Shown here: piece by piece, positions 10,513 through 26,121 of the stretch
Position numbering within the stretch: the stretch's first letter is position 1
How the letters are laid out: every line of letters begins with the position of its first letter
Assembly (NCBI GenBank): GCA_039654915.1
Contig: CM077594.1
Span: forward strand, 108,390,893-108,454,892
Source: Aquilaria yunnanensis
Lineage: Eukaryota > Streptophyta > Magnoliopsida > Malvales > Thymelaeaceae
Direction of reading: 5' to 3'
Length of the DNA: 64,000 bases
Notes under the pieces: model-generated
Database searches by the model: none
Seen by the model: the letters and a program-made list of their open reading frames with translations, nothing else
What the model was told of the DNA's origin: nothing
Made by a program: the position numbers and the translations under genes

Positions 10513-13437
10513 CTCTTATTTTTTGAGAGTTCAAGGAATCAAATATATGATATGCTTCAACTCACAAACAAAATATCAAAGCATACCCGAAAAAATTGCG
10601 TAAAGATACTTTACCCCAAGGATCTCATGAGTGAATGAAATATGAATGAAGTGCAATTCTTCTGTAAATAATCTATACTTGAAATATTGTATGGCACCAT
10701 GGAAAAAGATAGAGATGCGATGGCCAAAATCTCTCAAGTTATTGAACCTGCAGGAAGATCAATTTAGATATTATTTCTAAATGAGTTGTGAAACATCTAG
10801 TAATATAAATATCACTAAGCAAGTAAAAGTCAATGCAAAACTGCAATGGACAAAAGCACAATTTCAAAATTCTGCGGGTCTCCGAGCTTTTGGAGAGAAT
10901 GATAACAATAATCTTAACAGAGAATGAGTCCATGATAAAATGTTATATCTACATAATGAAAAATATGTACTTTTATAAGTGAGACCAATGTCACTATACT
11001 ATAAATTTTGAAAAATAAAATCAACATGAATGGGATAAAAGCGAAAAAAAAGGAATAAAATTGCATATTCTATTTGGTAATTGTACAACTAAACAAAGTG
11101 AAAAAGTAAAAATAATTTTAAAAGTAAAACAATGTGAATAGTTAAAAAAAGTGCAGAAAAGGAATAAGAAAAAGAGAAAAAAAAATTATATTCTATTCAT
11201 TGTACAATATAAGAAAATAAAAAGTAATTTCAAAATAATCTGTCTAAAAAATTTGTGTTCTTTTTTAATTATTTCTTTAAGTTCGTATAAGAACTTTGTA
11301 GAGGAAGTCAATAAGTGTTTCTGAGAAATGTTTTTAAAAAATTTCATTTATTTTTATTTAATTTAATTTGTTAAGGTATGTATTAATGAAATGATAATGG
11401 ATAGAAAAAACATTGGTTCACAACCCAAAAATATTAACCTTAGTCCAAATCCATTTAAATGTGGACCATACACCAAACAAATAGACATAACCCAAATGAA
11501 TATGCACGTTGGCCATAAGGCTTAAAATGTGTAGCCTAGTAAATGAATGGTTAAAAAAATGTTAAACAAATGCTCCAGATCCAAGAATGAAAGGAAGAAA
11601 ACCGGCCCAAAGTATTCTAAAGGAAGGCTGAGAAGAGGAACGGTTTAAATAAAAACAATGAGACAAACGGTGCACAATAGAGAAGAGTGAAAGGAGAGAA
11701 AAATAAGAATGACATAAAATATAGTCTATGGGCTAAAGTGGCAGGCTCATAATACATGAAGGTTGAAGGAGTGCTTTTTCTTTTTTATGAGGCCTATAAA
11801 TAATCTTTTTTGTTGATACCCTAGCTTAGTCTCAGTCTCTTCCTTATTTTGTTGTCGTCACCCAAATGTGAGGCCTTCTCTTGTTCGCATCAACCATAGC
11901 CGCCAATCTTTCACCATTCCTCACTGGTTGTATTCTTGTTTCAACGGCACAACGGTAGGAGGCGGATATTAATCCACCTTTAATTTTTTTTCCAAACGGT
12001 TTTCCTTCTTGATTTATTTCTCTACAAAGGTCTTGGTAAAAAAAGTTGAATGATTTTTGTAGATCAATGCTCACATGTCAGTGGTCTTTTTCTCTGTGTT
12101 TTCTTAACTTTTGTGGGTAAGCGCCTAGCCACGGACTATTTTCATTCACTGGCAACAGGTCACTTTCAATGGCGGAGCAATTCTCATATTCGCAATTTTT
12201 TTATTAATTAGTACCTTTTAATCTTTTTTTTTAACGGTTTGTGAAGCCTTTCACCTAAAATTGCTATGGTTTTTAATATATCAATGCCGAAACATTTTTA
12301 TTTCTGTAACAAACTTTGGTTTTTTATAGATCCGAGCTTGAATGAATTCCCATCCTTCATACCTTTTCTTACGTTCTTTTTATTACCTCTTTGGGATATG
12401 AATGGCTCCTTAGTGGCGGTTCCCTCATTGATCTTCCCTGGCAGGGCTTGCTCTGAAAAAGTAACTTATACTACTTATTGATCTTGTTTTTTTTTTTTTG
12501 TATGTATAGCTAGCTACATTGGCCTAACTATTTTTTTCTTCCATCTTTTTTGACGTGTACAAGTCTAGATTGTGCATCTAGTTTGGATCCACGCGGGCTT
12601 GCTCAGAAAAGTAATTTACTAAACTCATTCCTCTTTTTTTTTCTTTAACTTTAGCTAACATCTACATCAGCCTAACAATTTTTTCATTGCATCTTTTCTC
12701 AGGCGTACAAAACTGGTCGAATAAAGAACAGACAAATATAATAAATAAATAAATAAATAAAGCTAAGAGAGGTGGAATAATACCAGCAAGGTACGCTTAA
12801 ACCTTTCATGGCCTAACCATTTTTTGTACTTGTTGCTGTGGATGCATGCATTGTCTGTCTAACATTTACTGTTCTCCTATAAAAGTATGTGTTAGACTTA
12901 GATACTAAGAACAAATATCATGATTATAAAAATGAAAATGCAATGTGGTTTTCTAAGTGTAAATTAATGTTATCCTGAACCAGTTATTTACTCAAGGAAT
13001 CCATTATTTGACATTATCCTTATATGCGGTCACGGGTAAAATGAATTATGTTTTGTTCCTGAAACATTATTCAGAATAGTGAATTTCTCAGTTTGTAAAG
13101 GAAAAATATGTTTTGCAGCAGTTAAATAACTAAAAAATAAACATCTTAAGTAAATAAACATAATAGGAAAAAAATTCCATACAATAAACCTACCATTCTA
13201 GATATATGGGTGTAGGTGAAGATGGAATAATTGAATCATTTATGGGCACTTCATGTTTTCTTTAAACACTTTCATAACATATCTATTTCACTAAAAAAAA
13301 TGCTACATTCCATCATATATTTTAACTGTATAATAGAAAACTTGATAATAATTAATTCGGAACCTGGAACTTGTCATTCTATATACATGTGTTGTTCATA
13401 GAGAATGGAACTTGCTACTTCAGTAAGATGTAGTTAG
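10513..13437. other. Non-genic DNA with a local direct duplication
   Basis: No recognised gene. Two related segments of about 140 bp lie at about 12435-12562 and 12590-12720. Each has the order GGGCTTGCTC, AAAGTAA, a poly-T tract, a stretch containing GCCTAAC, then a GTACAA-containing end. This is an old tandem duplication. The remainder is AT-rich with short homopolymer runs. Confidence 0.45.
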
Positions 13438-13440
13438 TAA

Positions 13441-14301
13441 GAGCATCTCCAACAGCTTCCCCATTTTGCAGTTTTTCTTCATTTTAGGGAATATGAAGCC
13501 ATTTTTCACTCCAACAGTTTCTTCATCCTATTCTCTAAAATGAGGAATGAGATGAAAGAGAAGATCTCATTCCTTATTTCTGCAGAAACTCCAAAATTTT
13601 TGGGGAATGAAAAATAACATTCTCTTTTTTTCGTAAATGTTGTTTCATTTATTATTTACAACAATTAATTCATAATTTTATTTTCTTCAAAATTTTTTAT
13701 AGAAATATAAATTTTTTATATGAAAATGGTATCTTAAATACTCTATTTTATAAATTTATTTTTTAAAAAAAAAATTATAGTACAAATTAATATGAATATT
13801 TTTAAGTCAGATTTTAGTTAAAAAAGTTAAAATAGTCATTTTTTGTGAAACAAAGGTAGTAAATTTTTATATTTTGCACAATATTTAATTATAAACAATT
13901 ATTTCATATTTTTTTTCAAAATTTTTTATAGAATTATAATTTTTTCGTATGAAAATTAAACCTAAAGACTCTATTTTATAAACAAAATTTTTAAAATTTT
14001 TTATAATATAAATTAATATAAATATATTTAAGTCAAATTTTAGTAAAAAAAGTAAAGGAGTCATTCTTTGTAAAACGGAAGGCGTAATTTTTTTACATTT
14101 TTAATAATATTTAATTATACAATAATTAATCTAGTCATTAATTTGAATTTGCTTTAAATCCATAATATTTAATTGCTATGTAATAAATACAAAATTCTAC
14201 AAAATAGAGAAGCTGTTGGAGTTTGAGCAAAAAAATTATAGAGATTTTACTTTTTGCTTCCCCATCTTATAGAAATTTTGGGGAATCTGTTGGAGATGCT
14301 C
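13441..14301. mobile_element. Tourist-like (PIF/Harbinger-type) MITE
   Basis: The left terminus is GAGCATCTCCAACAGC. The right terminus read in reverse is GAGCATCTCCAACAGATTCC, so the first 15 bases match exactly. A 3-bp TAA target duplication flanks it (13438-13440 and 14302-14304). The interior is AT-rich and has two related sub-blocks (about 13640-13870 and 13890-14070), so the element is internally duplicated. No coding capacity. The assignment rests on the 3-bp target duplication and the terminus. The superfamily is less certain than the fact that it is a MITE. Confidence 0.75.
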
Positions 14302-14304
14302 TAA

Positions 14305-16371
14305 CTACTTTTATTTGATAAGAATTAATTAAACACATATGGAAATAGTTCACTTTACTTTTTTGAGGTTGAAATGTGGATGCAAACTTGTTGGTTTCGG
14401 GACTTTAATATTAGTCTGCAAATAAAAATAGTTGATATTTTTTAATTGCAAAAAATAGTTATAGAAAGATATTGAATCACATGAAAGAATACTAAGTTGG
14501 AACCTGGTAGTGTTTGTTGCTGGTATTACTGATTCTGGCTGGTGTCAAACTGGAACATGGGAGTTTTTGCTTCACAACAATGAATGGGTAGAAAATATGA
14601 ATTAGATTTGATGGTGGTTTTAAATATATAAGAACTTGTGCTGAGTTTAATAGCCTGTTTCCCTTGAGTGTCCCTATTTTGCGATTTGCTTGTGATTCCT
14701 ATTGCAGTTGGTTGTGTGAGTTGCAAATTGCCTCTATTGTTTAGGAATTGCAAAATTGAGTTAGGTGTCTAACTGAACTTAAAAGTTTGGTTAGGCAAAG
14801 AAGAACATTCATACCTATTTTCAGATTTCAGATTTGATTGTCCTCCTTGTTGCATTTACCTATGTTGCTTCAAATTGATATTTCTGTGTCAATCGCAAAA
14901 CAGAGTCGAGTACTTGTTGATCTTACAAAAATAAGAACTGAAATTGAAATTGTACACCCTCCTACTGCTGTAGGTGAGCGGTGTAGAACCAAGGTTTTAG
15001 GTGGCTAAATGCGGTGCGTGGCAAAAAACCAGAAAGGATGTTGCTTGAGATCGTCTGTTGGAGGAGCAAATGTATTGAAATTTTTTTGAAAGGTAAAAAT
15101 GCAAACGCCTGTGACATATATACTGAATTTTGCAACTGACGCTTGATGGTGGTTAATTGCCTGGTGGATAAGGGCGATAGATTCTAATGGTTGAGGATAT
15201 GGGTTGACATGTTAGCCTGTAACTGCCTAAAAGAATTGTAAAACCGAATTGGGAGAAGGGCATGTAGCTTCAAAAAAAAATTAGTGTACGTGAAAAAAAA
15301 ACCCGAAGAAAATTTAAGGAACGTAGGGTTACGTGGAATAAAAAATAATTTATGTTGAGATAAATAATAGACACGTGTTATGTTTGCGTGTTGTTAGGTA
15401 ATATTGTAAATACATGTTAAATGAGATGAAGTCAAACAGCGATCCAATTAGCGTCTAACATGTGTATTTTATAAGGGGTAATTTTGAAAATCACCACGTA
15501 GCACTCTATCATTAATCCGAATATACAGGTGTCATGTGCAGAATTAATTTCAAATTTTAAAAATATATGAAATGATCATATAGCCAAAGGTCCTGCTTTT
15601 ATAGATTATAGATTCGATTTTCCGTTGCAAAAACTGGTAACCAAATTAATTAAATTTGATCCCAAGACTGAAATAACCGAAATTGAAATAAAATTCAATT
15701 TTTTCATTTTATAACCAACATATCCGATTTTTCTCCTACATAATTAACTTGCCAGAAATCCTTCAAAAGGCAACATAATTTATGACTTAAGGAAGAGGCG
15801 CGACCCACAACAAAGGGGGAACTAGAAAGCTTGATTGCTGTAGCCCTATTTTAGTAGACTATGGGCTAATTTATTTTTAATTTAAATTAATTGACTTACT
15901 TTTGCTTCTATATCTTTTTTACCTGCAATAAATTTTATTGGAAAGTTAATATTATATAGATATAATAACCCATTTGAAAGTAAATTTTCATGATGCTGTC
16001 AAATTTTTATGAATTTTTCTTTTTTAATTCCTTAAACTATAAAATTTCATAAAAATTTAGTATGATTACAAAAATTACATTTTCAATGGATTATTGTACC
16101 TATATAATATTGAATTTTAATTAAAATTAATTTTGAAGAAAAAAGATGTAAGAATAAAAATAAGTCATTTTGAACTCAATTGACTTAACTTAAAATGAAC
16201 TGGCTCTAGGCTTAATTTTGTGCAGGTATAAACAATCTAGCATGTACATGTGCATTCTTAGTACTTTCTTTTCATTCTTTTGTGAAATGTGAACAAATAG
16301 TTTCAGAACACAGATTTTGTCCGTTAAGGGTCAGGGTTTACATGTCATCAATGAAGAAGAACATGATCCAT
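14305..16371. other. Non-genic DNA
   Basis: No recognised gene. Short open frames (for example 14526-14753, minus) have no motif I can place. At 15856-16207 lies a member of a small dispersed repeat, listed separately. Confidence 0.45.
15856..16207. repeat. AT-rich dispersed palindromic repeat, copy 1 (MITE-like)
   Basis: The segment has imperfect inverted ends: TTAATTGACTTAC on the left, and TAAGTCAATTGAG when the right end is read in reverse. Inside are ATGGATTATTGTACCTATATAATATT and AAAATAAGTCATTTT-like blocks. A second copy lies at about 56380-56755. The element boundaries are approximate and no clear target duplication was found. Confidence 0.5.
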
Positions 16372-16647
16372 GGTTTTAAATTTTGTACCATACTAGTAAA
16401 AAAAACAGTATGAGATGGAGAAAATGCATTTTTTTTTCAGTTTTTGATATTTTTAAGTAAAGTATATAATTATTATGTTTAATTGTATGCTTGTATGACA
16501 AATTTTTTTTATATTTGGAAGAATTTTGTATTTTTATTAGTGTATACCCCTTAAAGTTATATTTTTTATTTTACAAATATATATTTATGTTTAAAAAATC
16601 TAGATACATATCATATACACACTTTCAATAATTGCTATGTTCTATAT

Positions 16648-16705
<58 letters not shown>

Positions 16706-16794
16706 CCAATATATTCAAGATACAATGATATTATATCGGTATCATACCGTACCACTAAAAAAATGATACGGCATCTAGTAGGAGATTTAAAACC
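16372..16794. mobile_element. MITE-like inverted repeat containing (TA)n
   Basis: The left end GGTTTTAAATTTTGTACC and the right end in reverse, GGTTTTAAATCTCCTACTAG, match over the first ten bases. They continue as related GTACC/ATACTAG/AGTATGA words. The interior includes a (TA)n run at 16650-16704. No target duplication was found, so the call is tentative. Confidence 0.45.
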
Positions 16795-18260
16795 TAGACG
16801 GGGAGAGCTGCAGGCTACAGCAGTAAGGCGGCCTACTCTTTCTATTCAATATCATATGTTCATCGTTTACATTTTGGTATTCGTTTGGGCTATAGTAGTA
16901 AGACCTATGAAGCTTGGGAAGTACAGTGGGTTCATTTTTTGGGCTTCTAAATTTGGGGACACAAAAGGCTCATATATAATAAAGGCCTATTAATTTGTAA
17001 AATTTTTATATTATATTATATACTAAAGCCGTAAAAAATAGTGTTCTTACGGTTTTGCCCTTTGTTACTTTGGTGTCACGCTTCTTTTTGTTTTTTTTTA
17101 CTTTTTCTGGTTTGTGGTAAAACCTCAGTTTTGGTCCCTGAATATTTCACATTTGCCATGTTGAACCCTCACTTTCTCCTTTTGTCACGAGATAGCGTGA
17201 AGACTATTTGTTAATGATGGTAAGATCGGCAGATAATAAAGTATGGAGACTATTACTTGCAGAAACCAATGATTTAGGGAATGAACACATATTTGTCCAT
17301 TTTATTGCAAGTCCCTGTTTCCATTTGTTTTTTTTACTTTCAGGGGAATGTTCAAATCTCCTTTTTGGTCCTTCAATATAACAATTTTGCCATAGTGGTC
17401 TCCAACTTTTGCAATTGGTTGGAAAATTTAGAAAAAAAAATTGGATGATTTATTTAAATTTAAAATAATAGAGCCTTAAATGGAAATGAGAGACATGCTT
17501 TTATTAACCATATTAAATACCAAATTTTTTTTCTTCTACATGATTTTATTCAAAATTTTAGTTTGATAGGTTAGATTCAAAGTTTTGATTAATGCACAAG
17601 TGCTTTATATGTGTTTGATTCAAAGTTTTGATTAGTTAAAACAGTGCACATTTTACATTACGTATAAGTTATTGATTGTTAAAGGGTTTTATTTTATACA
17701 TATATATTGTGCAATGTTATCCTACATTATAAATACTCTAGATTTTTTTTTTGTTTTGATGGTTTTATTTGAATTGGTTAATGAAACTGCTTTGACATTT
17801 TTCGTCTATTATCTTTAATACTTTTTTTACAATAAGTAAACACATATTCATTTAGCTATTCAATGTATATATTATCTATCCATCATAGACCAATGCAACA
17901 TTTATCGTTCCTTATCAAGCATAATGTACCGTTGCAACGCACGGGCGTTTCCAACCTCATATAAAACTAAAAATTGAGTTGAAAGCCAATATAAAATTTT
18001 GGTTAAAACTGAAATCAAATTGATAACTAAATTTACATAAACCATTTAGTTTTTTGGTTTTTTCAATTAAAATCGATAAGTTACTCACTCATCAGCCTAT
18101 CGACATGGTAAAAATAAATAAATAAAGGTAGCTCCAGCAACACAATTGATCATGGTGAAGCTTGACTCATCTTTTCTCGAGTATAGAATGTGCTTGTGTA
18201 GGTAAATTGTTTTAAATGCGTTTGTTTGTTTGTTTTTTTTTTTGTTTTTTGTTTTTTTTT
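16795..18260. other. Non-genic DNA, possible Helitron 3' end
   Basis: No gene recognised. At about 17925-17947 the sequence CCGTTGCAACGCACGGGC can form a short hairpin of the sort found just inside the 3' end of many plant Helitrons. The expected CTRR terminus is not clearly placed after it. A matching 5' TC end was not identified with confidence, although the stretch from about 17010 has a similar character. Confidence 0.3.
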
Positions 18261-18966
18261 GGGAAATTTACAAAAACCAACCGATGTTTTCCCTAACCTA
18301 CACTTACCTTCCTTTATTTTAAAAAACCTACAGTTTTCCCCCTCAAACTGTTATATTTGTCAGCTTGTTTGATATGATAGTGGGCCAAATACCCTGATTG
18401 ACCAACAAGATTTTCAATTTGTGCAAATCATCAACAATATTCATCACATGCCACCTCCAATCCATTTTTTCTAAATGTATGATATATTTCTAATAATTTT
18501 TTCACCCATGAATAATTTCTATATTTATAAATTTACTATTAATTTCTAAATCTATAATATATTTCCATGTTTATAAAGCAAGTTTAGTATTAATTTACTT
18601 TTTAACATCTTATTTATTTTTTTAATTAATTCAAATGGAGAAGTGTCATTTTTTAGGAACAATATATTTTAACTAATTTGATGCATTTATTTTCACTAAT
18701 TTGATAGATTTTTTTATTTGAATACATTCAATATGAACTAAACCGTATGGTATAATGTTGAGCTAGTTATATGGGTGGAAGCATGTGTGGTTTTAATTAG
18801 TACATGGTGACAAATAAGGAAAGTATAACCTAAATTAATTAGCTTAATTAGTGATACTGGTGATTACAACAAATTTTGAAAGAAAAAAAAATTCTTCCAT
18901 ATATTTATCTTCTAATATTCAAATTTATTATTAGCTTTATTCAATGTTATTCTAATTAATCAATCA

Positions 18967-19029
<63 letters not shown>

Positions 19030-19470
19030 GTGACTGATCTGTAGCTAATAAATTTGATAAGAAGACAACATAAAACTAACACAAACCAAGAAATTTGTTC
19101 ATACGATTTTTTTCCACACAAGAGACTGATGCACGAATCAATACGGTAATTTTAAAAGAAAAAGAAGAGAAAATATCACGATCTATAGCTAAAATTATTC
19201 ATGAATGAAAAAATTATTAGAAATATATCACACATTTAAGAAAAATGGATTGGAGGTGACATGAGATGAATATTGTAATTGATTTGCACAAATTGAAAAT
19301 CTTGTTGGTCAATCAAGATATTTGGCCGACTAACATATCAGACAAGCTAGCAGATGTGACAATTTAAGGGGAGAAACTGTAAATTTTATAAAATAGATGA
19401 GGACAAGTATAAGTTAGGGCAAACATAGAGGGTTTTTGTAGGCAAACATAGGGGGATTTTGTAAATTTCC
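18261..19470. mobile_element. Fold-back / Mutator-like element with ~280-bp inverted arms
   Basis: The left arm (about 18261-18540) starts GGGAAATTTACAAAAACC. The right arm (about 19190-19470), read in reverse, starts GGAAATTTACAAAATCC. The arms stay alignable for about 280 bp and share long identical blocks such as TGACCAACAAGATTTTCAAT and TTTGTGCAAATCA. Both ends sit in poly-T, so a target duplication cannot be read. The arm length and terminus fit Mutator-type MITEs. The loop holds a (TC)n run at 18971-19022. No transposase is present. Confidence 0.75.
18971..19022. repeat. (TC)n microsatellite
   Basis: An uninterrupted TC dinucleotide run of about 52 bp lies in the loop of the fold-back element. 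Confidence 0.95.
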
Positions 19471-19770
19471 ACTTTTTTTTTTTTCTTTTCAAATATGACC
19501 TGTGTCCTTTCGTCTCCTACAGGGAAAACGATATTTGTTTCCACCTTCACCAGAGAACTCGAAGTTGTCTTCCGTTGTTTCACCGTATCACATTGATGAC
19601 TCAAAATTGACATCCTATCTATAATCTTTGTATCAGTCGTGTCTTCTGCAGTCGCTTCCTCATTAACATATATTGTGAACCCCGTATCCTCTAGGCCACT
19701 TAAATGAGGAGCAGCAAGCCTGGAGAGAAACCATTCATCGAAAACATAAACACTTTCTTATCAACATCAA
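19471..19770 (-). pseudogene. Unrecognised coding-like segment
   Basis: One minus-strand frame stays open for about 100 codons with balanced, non-repetitive composition (it contains DEWFLSRLAAPHLSGLEDTG and then VNEEATAEDTTDTK). It is closed upstream by a TAA at about 19770, just before a possible AG acceptor. Downstream it runs straight into the arm of the fold-back element. Farther upstream on the same strand (19,870-20,080) other short frames look coding-like but are broken. It lies 375 bp beyond the stop codon of the NDUFAF7-like gene. I cannot name the family. It could be a decayed gene, a captured fragment, or long 3' UTR sequence of the neighbour. Confidence 0.3.
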
Positions 19771-20144
19771 GATTCCTCGTATTAATATCGTCGACAATGT
19801 ACCCAAACAGAGATAGGAACGAGAGCCGCCCCTATGGTTCACATCAATCTCTGTTTTTGGGGTTCGTATTTGTCAGTTAAAACAGAATATGCAGACGCAC
19901 AAAAATACAAACCATCCGGCCACCTTGCTTCAATGTTGTGCACCTCTCCCTCTGCAACATCGCACACTCAACGGAAGCATGAACAAATATAGAGACAAGA
20001 CAATTCCTGTTCTTTTAAAATGTCAACCAAGATAGGCAACACTCCGACGGTCCCTGAGGACAGAGTTCCACATTTATCAGCATACAAAACAACAGATGGT
20101 AAATGCTTTCAAAATATATCTATTGGAAACACCTATCAATTCTT

Positions 20145-23825
<3,681 letters not shown>

Positions 23826-23941
23826 TTTGTCTCTGCGAACTCTTTTCCCTTCTCAAACCAAGATCCGATATCATAAACAAAAACTTGCTTCTCACTGGAA
23901 GTATGTTAAAATTCCTAACGACAAGAAGAAGCTTTCAAATT

Positions 23942-24014
23942 GGGGATGTAGCTCAGATGGTAGAGCGCTCGCTTAGCATGCGAGAGGCACGGGGATCGAT
24001 ACCCCGCATCTCCA
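23942..24014 (+). tRNA. tRNA-Ala(AGC): tRNA-Ala (anticodon AGC)
   Basis: This 73-base gene folds as a full cloverleaf. The acceptor stem GGGGATG pairs with CATCTCC (one G-U pair), with A as discriminator. The anticodon stem CTCGC/GCGAG encloses the loop TTAGCAT, giving anticodon AGC. The internal promoters are present: an A box at TAGCTCAGATGG and a B box around GGATCGATACC. The CCA end is not encoded, as expected for a nuclear gene. A TTTT tract at 24023-24026 would end RNA polymerase III transcription. There is no intron. It is divergent from the NDUFAF7-like gene. Confidence 0.97.
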
Positions 24015-24396
24015 TCTATTTATTTTCTACGTTTTGACTTTTTAAATGTCCCTTTAGTTTCCTAAATTCCTCTTTTTATTTCAAGAGTGCCATTCATTTC
24101 CTCGTTTTCTTCTTCTCCTTAATCGCCTAGGTTCGCTACGGTTTTATTTCCAAACTAATCATATACCCATCCTATGGACAGATTTTTCATTAAAAAAATA
24201 TTAAACGCTAAAAATATCAGTTTATCTCTGCTGTTTTATTTCCCAACTAGCCATCCTGTGGACAGATTTTTTATTACAAAAATTTTAAAAGCTAAAAATA
24301 TCGGATTTCATAAATAAACCCAACGCCAATAAAGTCATTTTGTTTTAGAAATACTCAAAAAAATTATCGGTGATAGCCGACACTAATAAAAGAACC

Positions 24397-24397
<1 letters not shown>

Positions 24398-24438
<41 letters not shown>
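24398..24438. repeat. (TTA)n microsatellite
   Basis: A continuous TTA trinucleotide run of about 41 bp. Confidence 0.95.
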
Positions 24439-25029
24439 TCATTTATTTTTTAGACATTTACAAATAAAATACAATCATCATGGTTTCATTTTAATTTTTT
24501 TCAACTAGTATATATATATATGATTAACCACTACGTTTAATTACTATATCGAAACACTACGTTTAATTACTGTATCGAAACACTATGTTTGATAATCATA
24601 CATGTTTATACTGCATATGATTAAAATTTCAATTTCTCACCCACAAAAAGTAATAAAATAATTTATTTATTATATTCTTGCTCGTTAAAACATATTAATC
24701 AAACACTTATGGAATATATAATATCTTTTACTACCTATGTTCAAAAAAATATAATTTTCTTATTGTAATATTATGTAAATAATTTATTGGGACATATTCA
24801 ACTCCTTTAACATAAAATATAATTAATTGTTTGTAGTAATGTAGTTAATTTTCTATAGTTGTCGTCACTTTATTTTAATTGTCCTGATTACTTGACTTGT
24901 GTTTATTTTTACAATCTTAGTACTGCGACTTGTTATTAGAGGTGTTCATTCGGTTTGATCAATTTAGAACTAATCCAAATAGAAAAATCCAATTTGTTAT
25001 TTTGGTGTATAGAACTATTCACTAGTGTC

Positions 25030-25890
25030 TAGTACTACTTCTTAATTATATTATATTTATGTATAAATTAGTTAGTTTTATGTCTAGTACTACTACTTTG
25101 TTGTTTACCATTGTTATTCTAGTATATCAAACTGCTATTATATATCTAGCAATGCTTTCTAATGTTTAATTATATTAGATCAGTGTATAAATTAATTAGT
25201 ATGGTGTCTAGAACTGCTGTTCTGGTGTATATAGTTGGTTTTCTAGTGTTTAATTATGTTAAGTTGGTGTGTAAATTAGTGAATCTCTAATCTCGTCTAT
25301 AATAGTATATAATCTTGTCCATAGTAGTGTCTAATTTCATTTATAGTGGTGCCTAATTTCATGTATAATGATGTCTAATGTGCGTTTGCAATGGTGTATA
25401 GTGTATGTAGAATTGGTATCATACATTGGTTGAACTGATATCTAGAACTGTTGTTCTCTCATTTAGAATTACTATTCTAGTATCTAGTAATACTTTTTTG
25501 GTGTTTAATTATGTTAGGTTAATGCATAAATTAGTTAGTCTCTAATCTCATTTATAGTAGTATCTAATCTCATTTATAATGGCATCTATTCTTATCTACA
25601 ATAGTGCCTAATTTCATTTATAGTGGTATCCAATATGTGTCTACAATGATGTGGCGTATATGGAATTGATATCATATATTAGCTGAAATAGTGTTTAGAA
25701 TTGTTATTCAGGTGTTTAGTACTTTTTTTTAATGCCTAATTGTGCTAAATTGGTGTGTAAATTAGTCAGTCTGGTGTCTAGAGCTGTTATTTTGATATCT
25801 AGTGCTGCTTTTCTGGTGTCTAATTATGCTAAGTTAGTGTGTAAATTAGTTTGTCTAGTATCTATGACTAATTTTTCAGTGTCTACTGTA
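25030..25890. repeat. Complex minisatellite with TCTAATTATGTTA / GTGTAAATTAG motif
   Basis: A composite phrase, TTAATTATGTTA then about 7 bases then GTGTAAATTAGTNAGT, recurs at about 25041, 25162, 25248, 25503, 25732 and 25817. Between the phrases are shorter units of 16-20 bp built on TAGTGTCTAATTTCATTTA and TGTCTAGAACTGTTATTC. Larger blocks also recur: 25246-25480 and 25500-25710 share the same order of motifs, including GAATTGRTATCATA. This is a higher-order tandem repeat. It is AT-rich and non-coding. Confidence 0.75.
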
Positions 25891-26121
25891 CAGAAAATTG
25901 GATACCATTTTTAACATGATTATAAAATAGGCAAGTGAACGTAGTCTCTTTAATATTTTCATTCCCGAATATCTACTAAATCTTTTATTATCACTTATTT
26001 ATTAGGCATCCAAATCTCATGTAAATGATAATTTATCTTTATAAGATCAAATAAAATTTTAAGCACTATCTCCCCTATTAATTAAAGAGATTTGTTTAAA
26101 ATGATAACTCGCACCTCTAAT

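Larger units (their letters stand above)
24027..26112. other. Non-genic DNA with repeats
   Basis: No gene recognised. Two copies of an about 75-bp segment (about 24139-24218 and 24230-24302, both with GGACAGATTTTT and GCTAAAAATATC) form a local direct duplication. A (TTA)n run lies at 24398-24438. Most of 25.03-25.89 kb is a complex minisatellite, listed separately. Confidence 0.5.
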
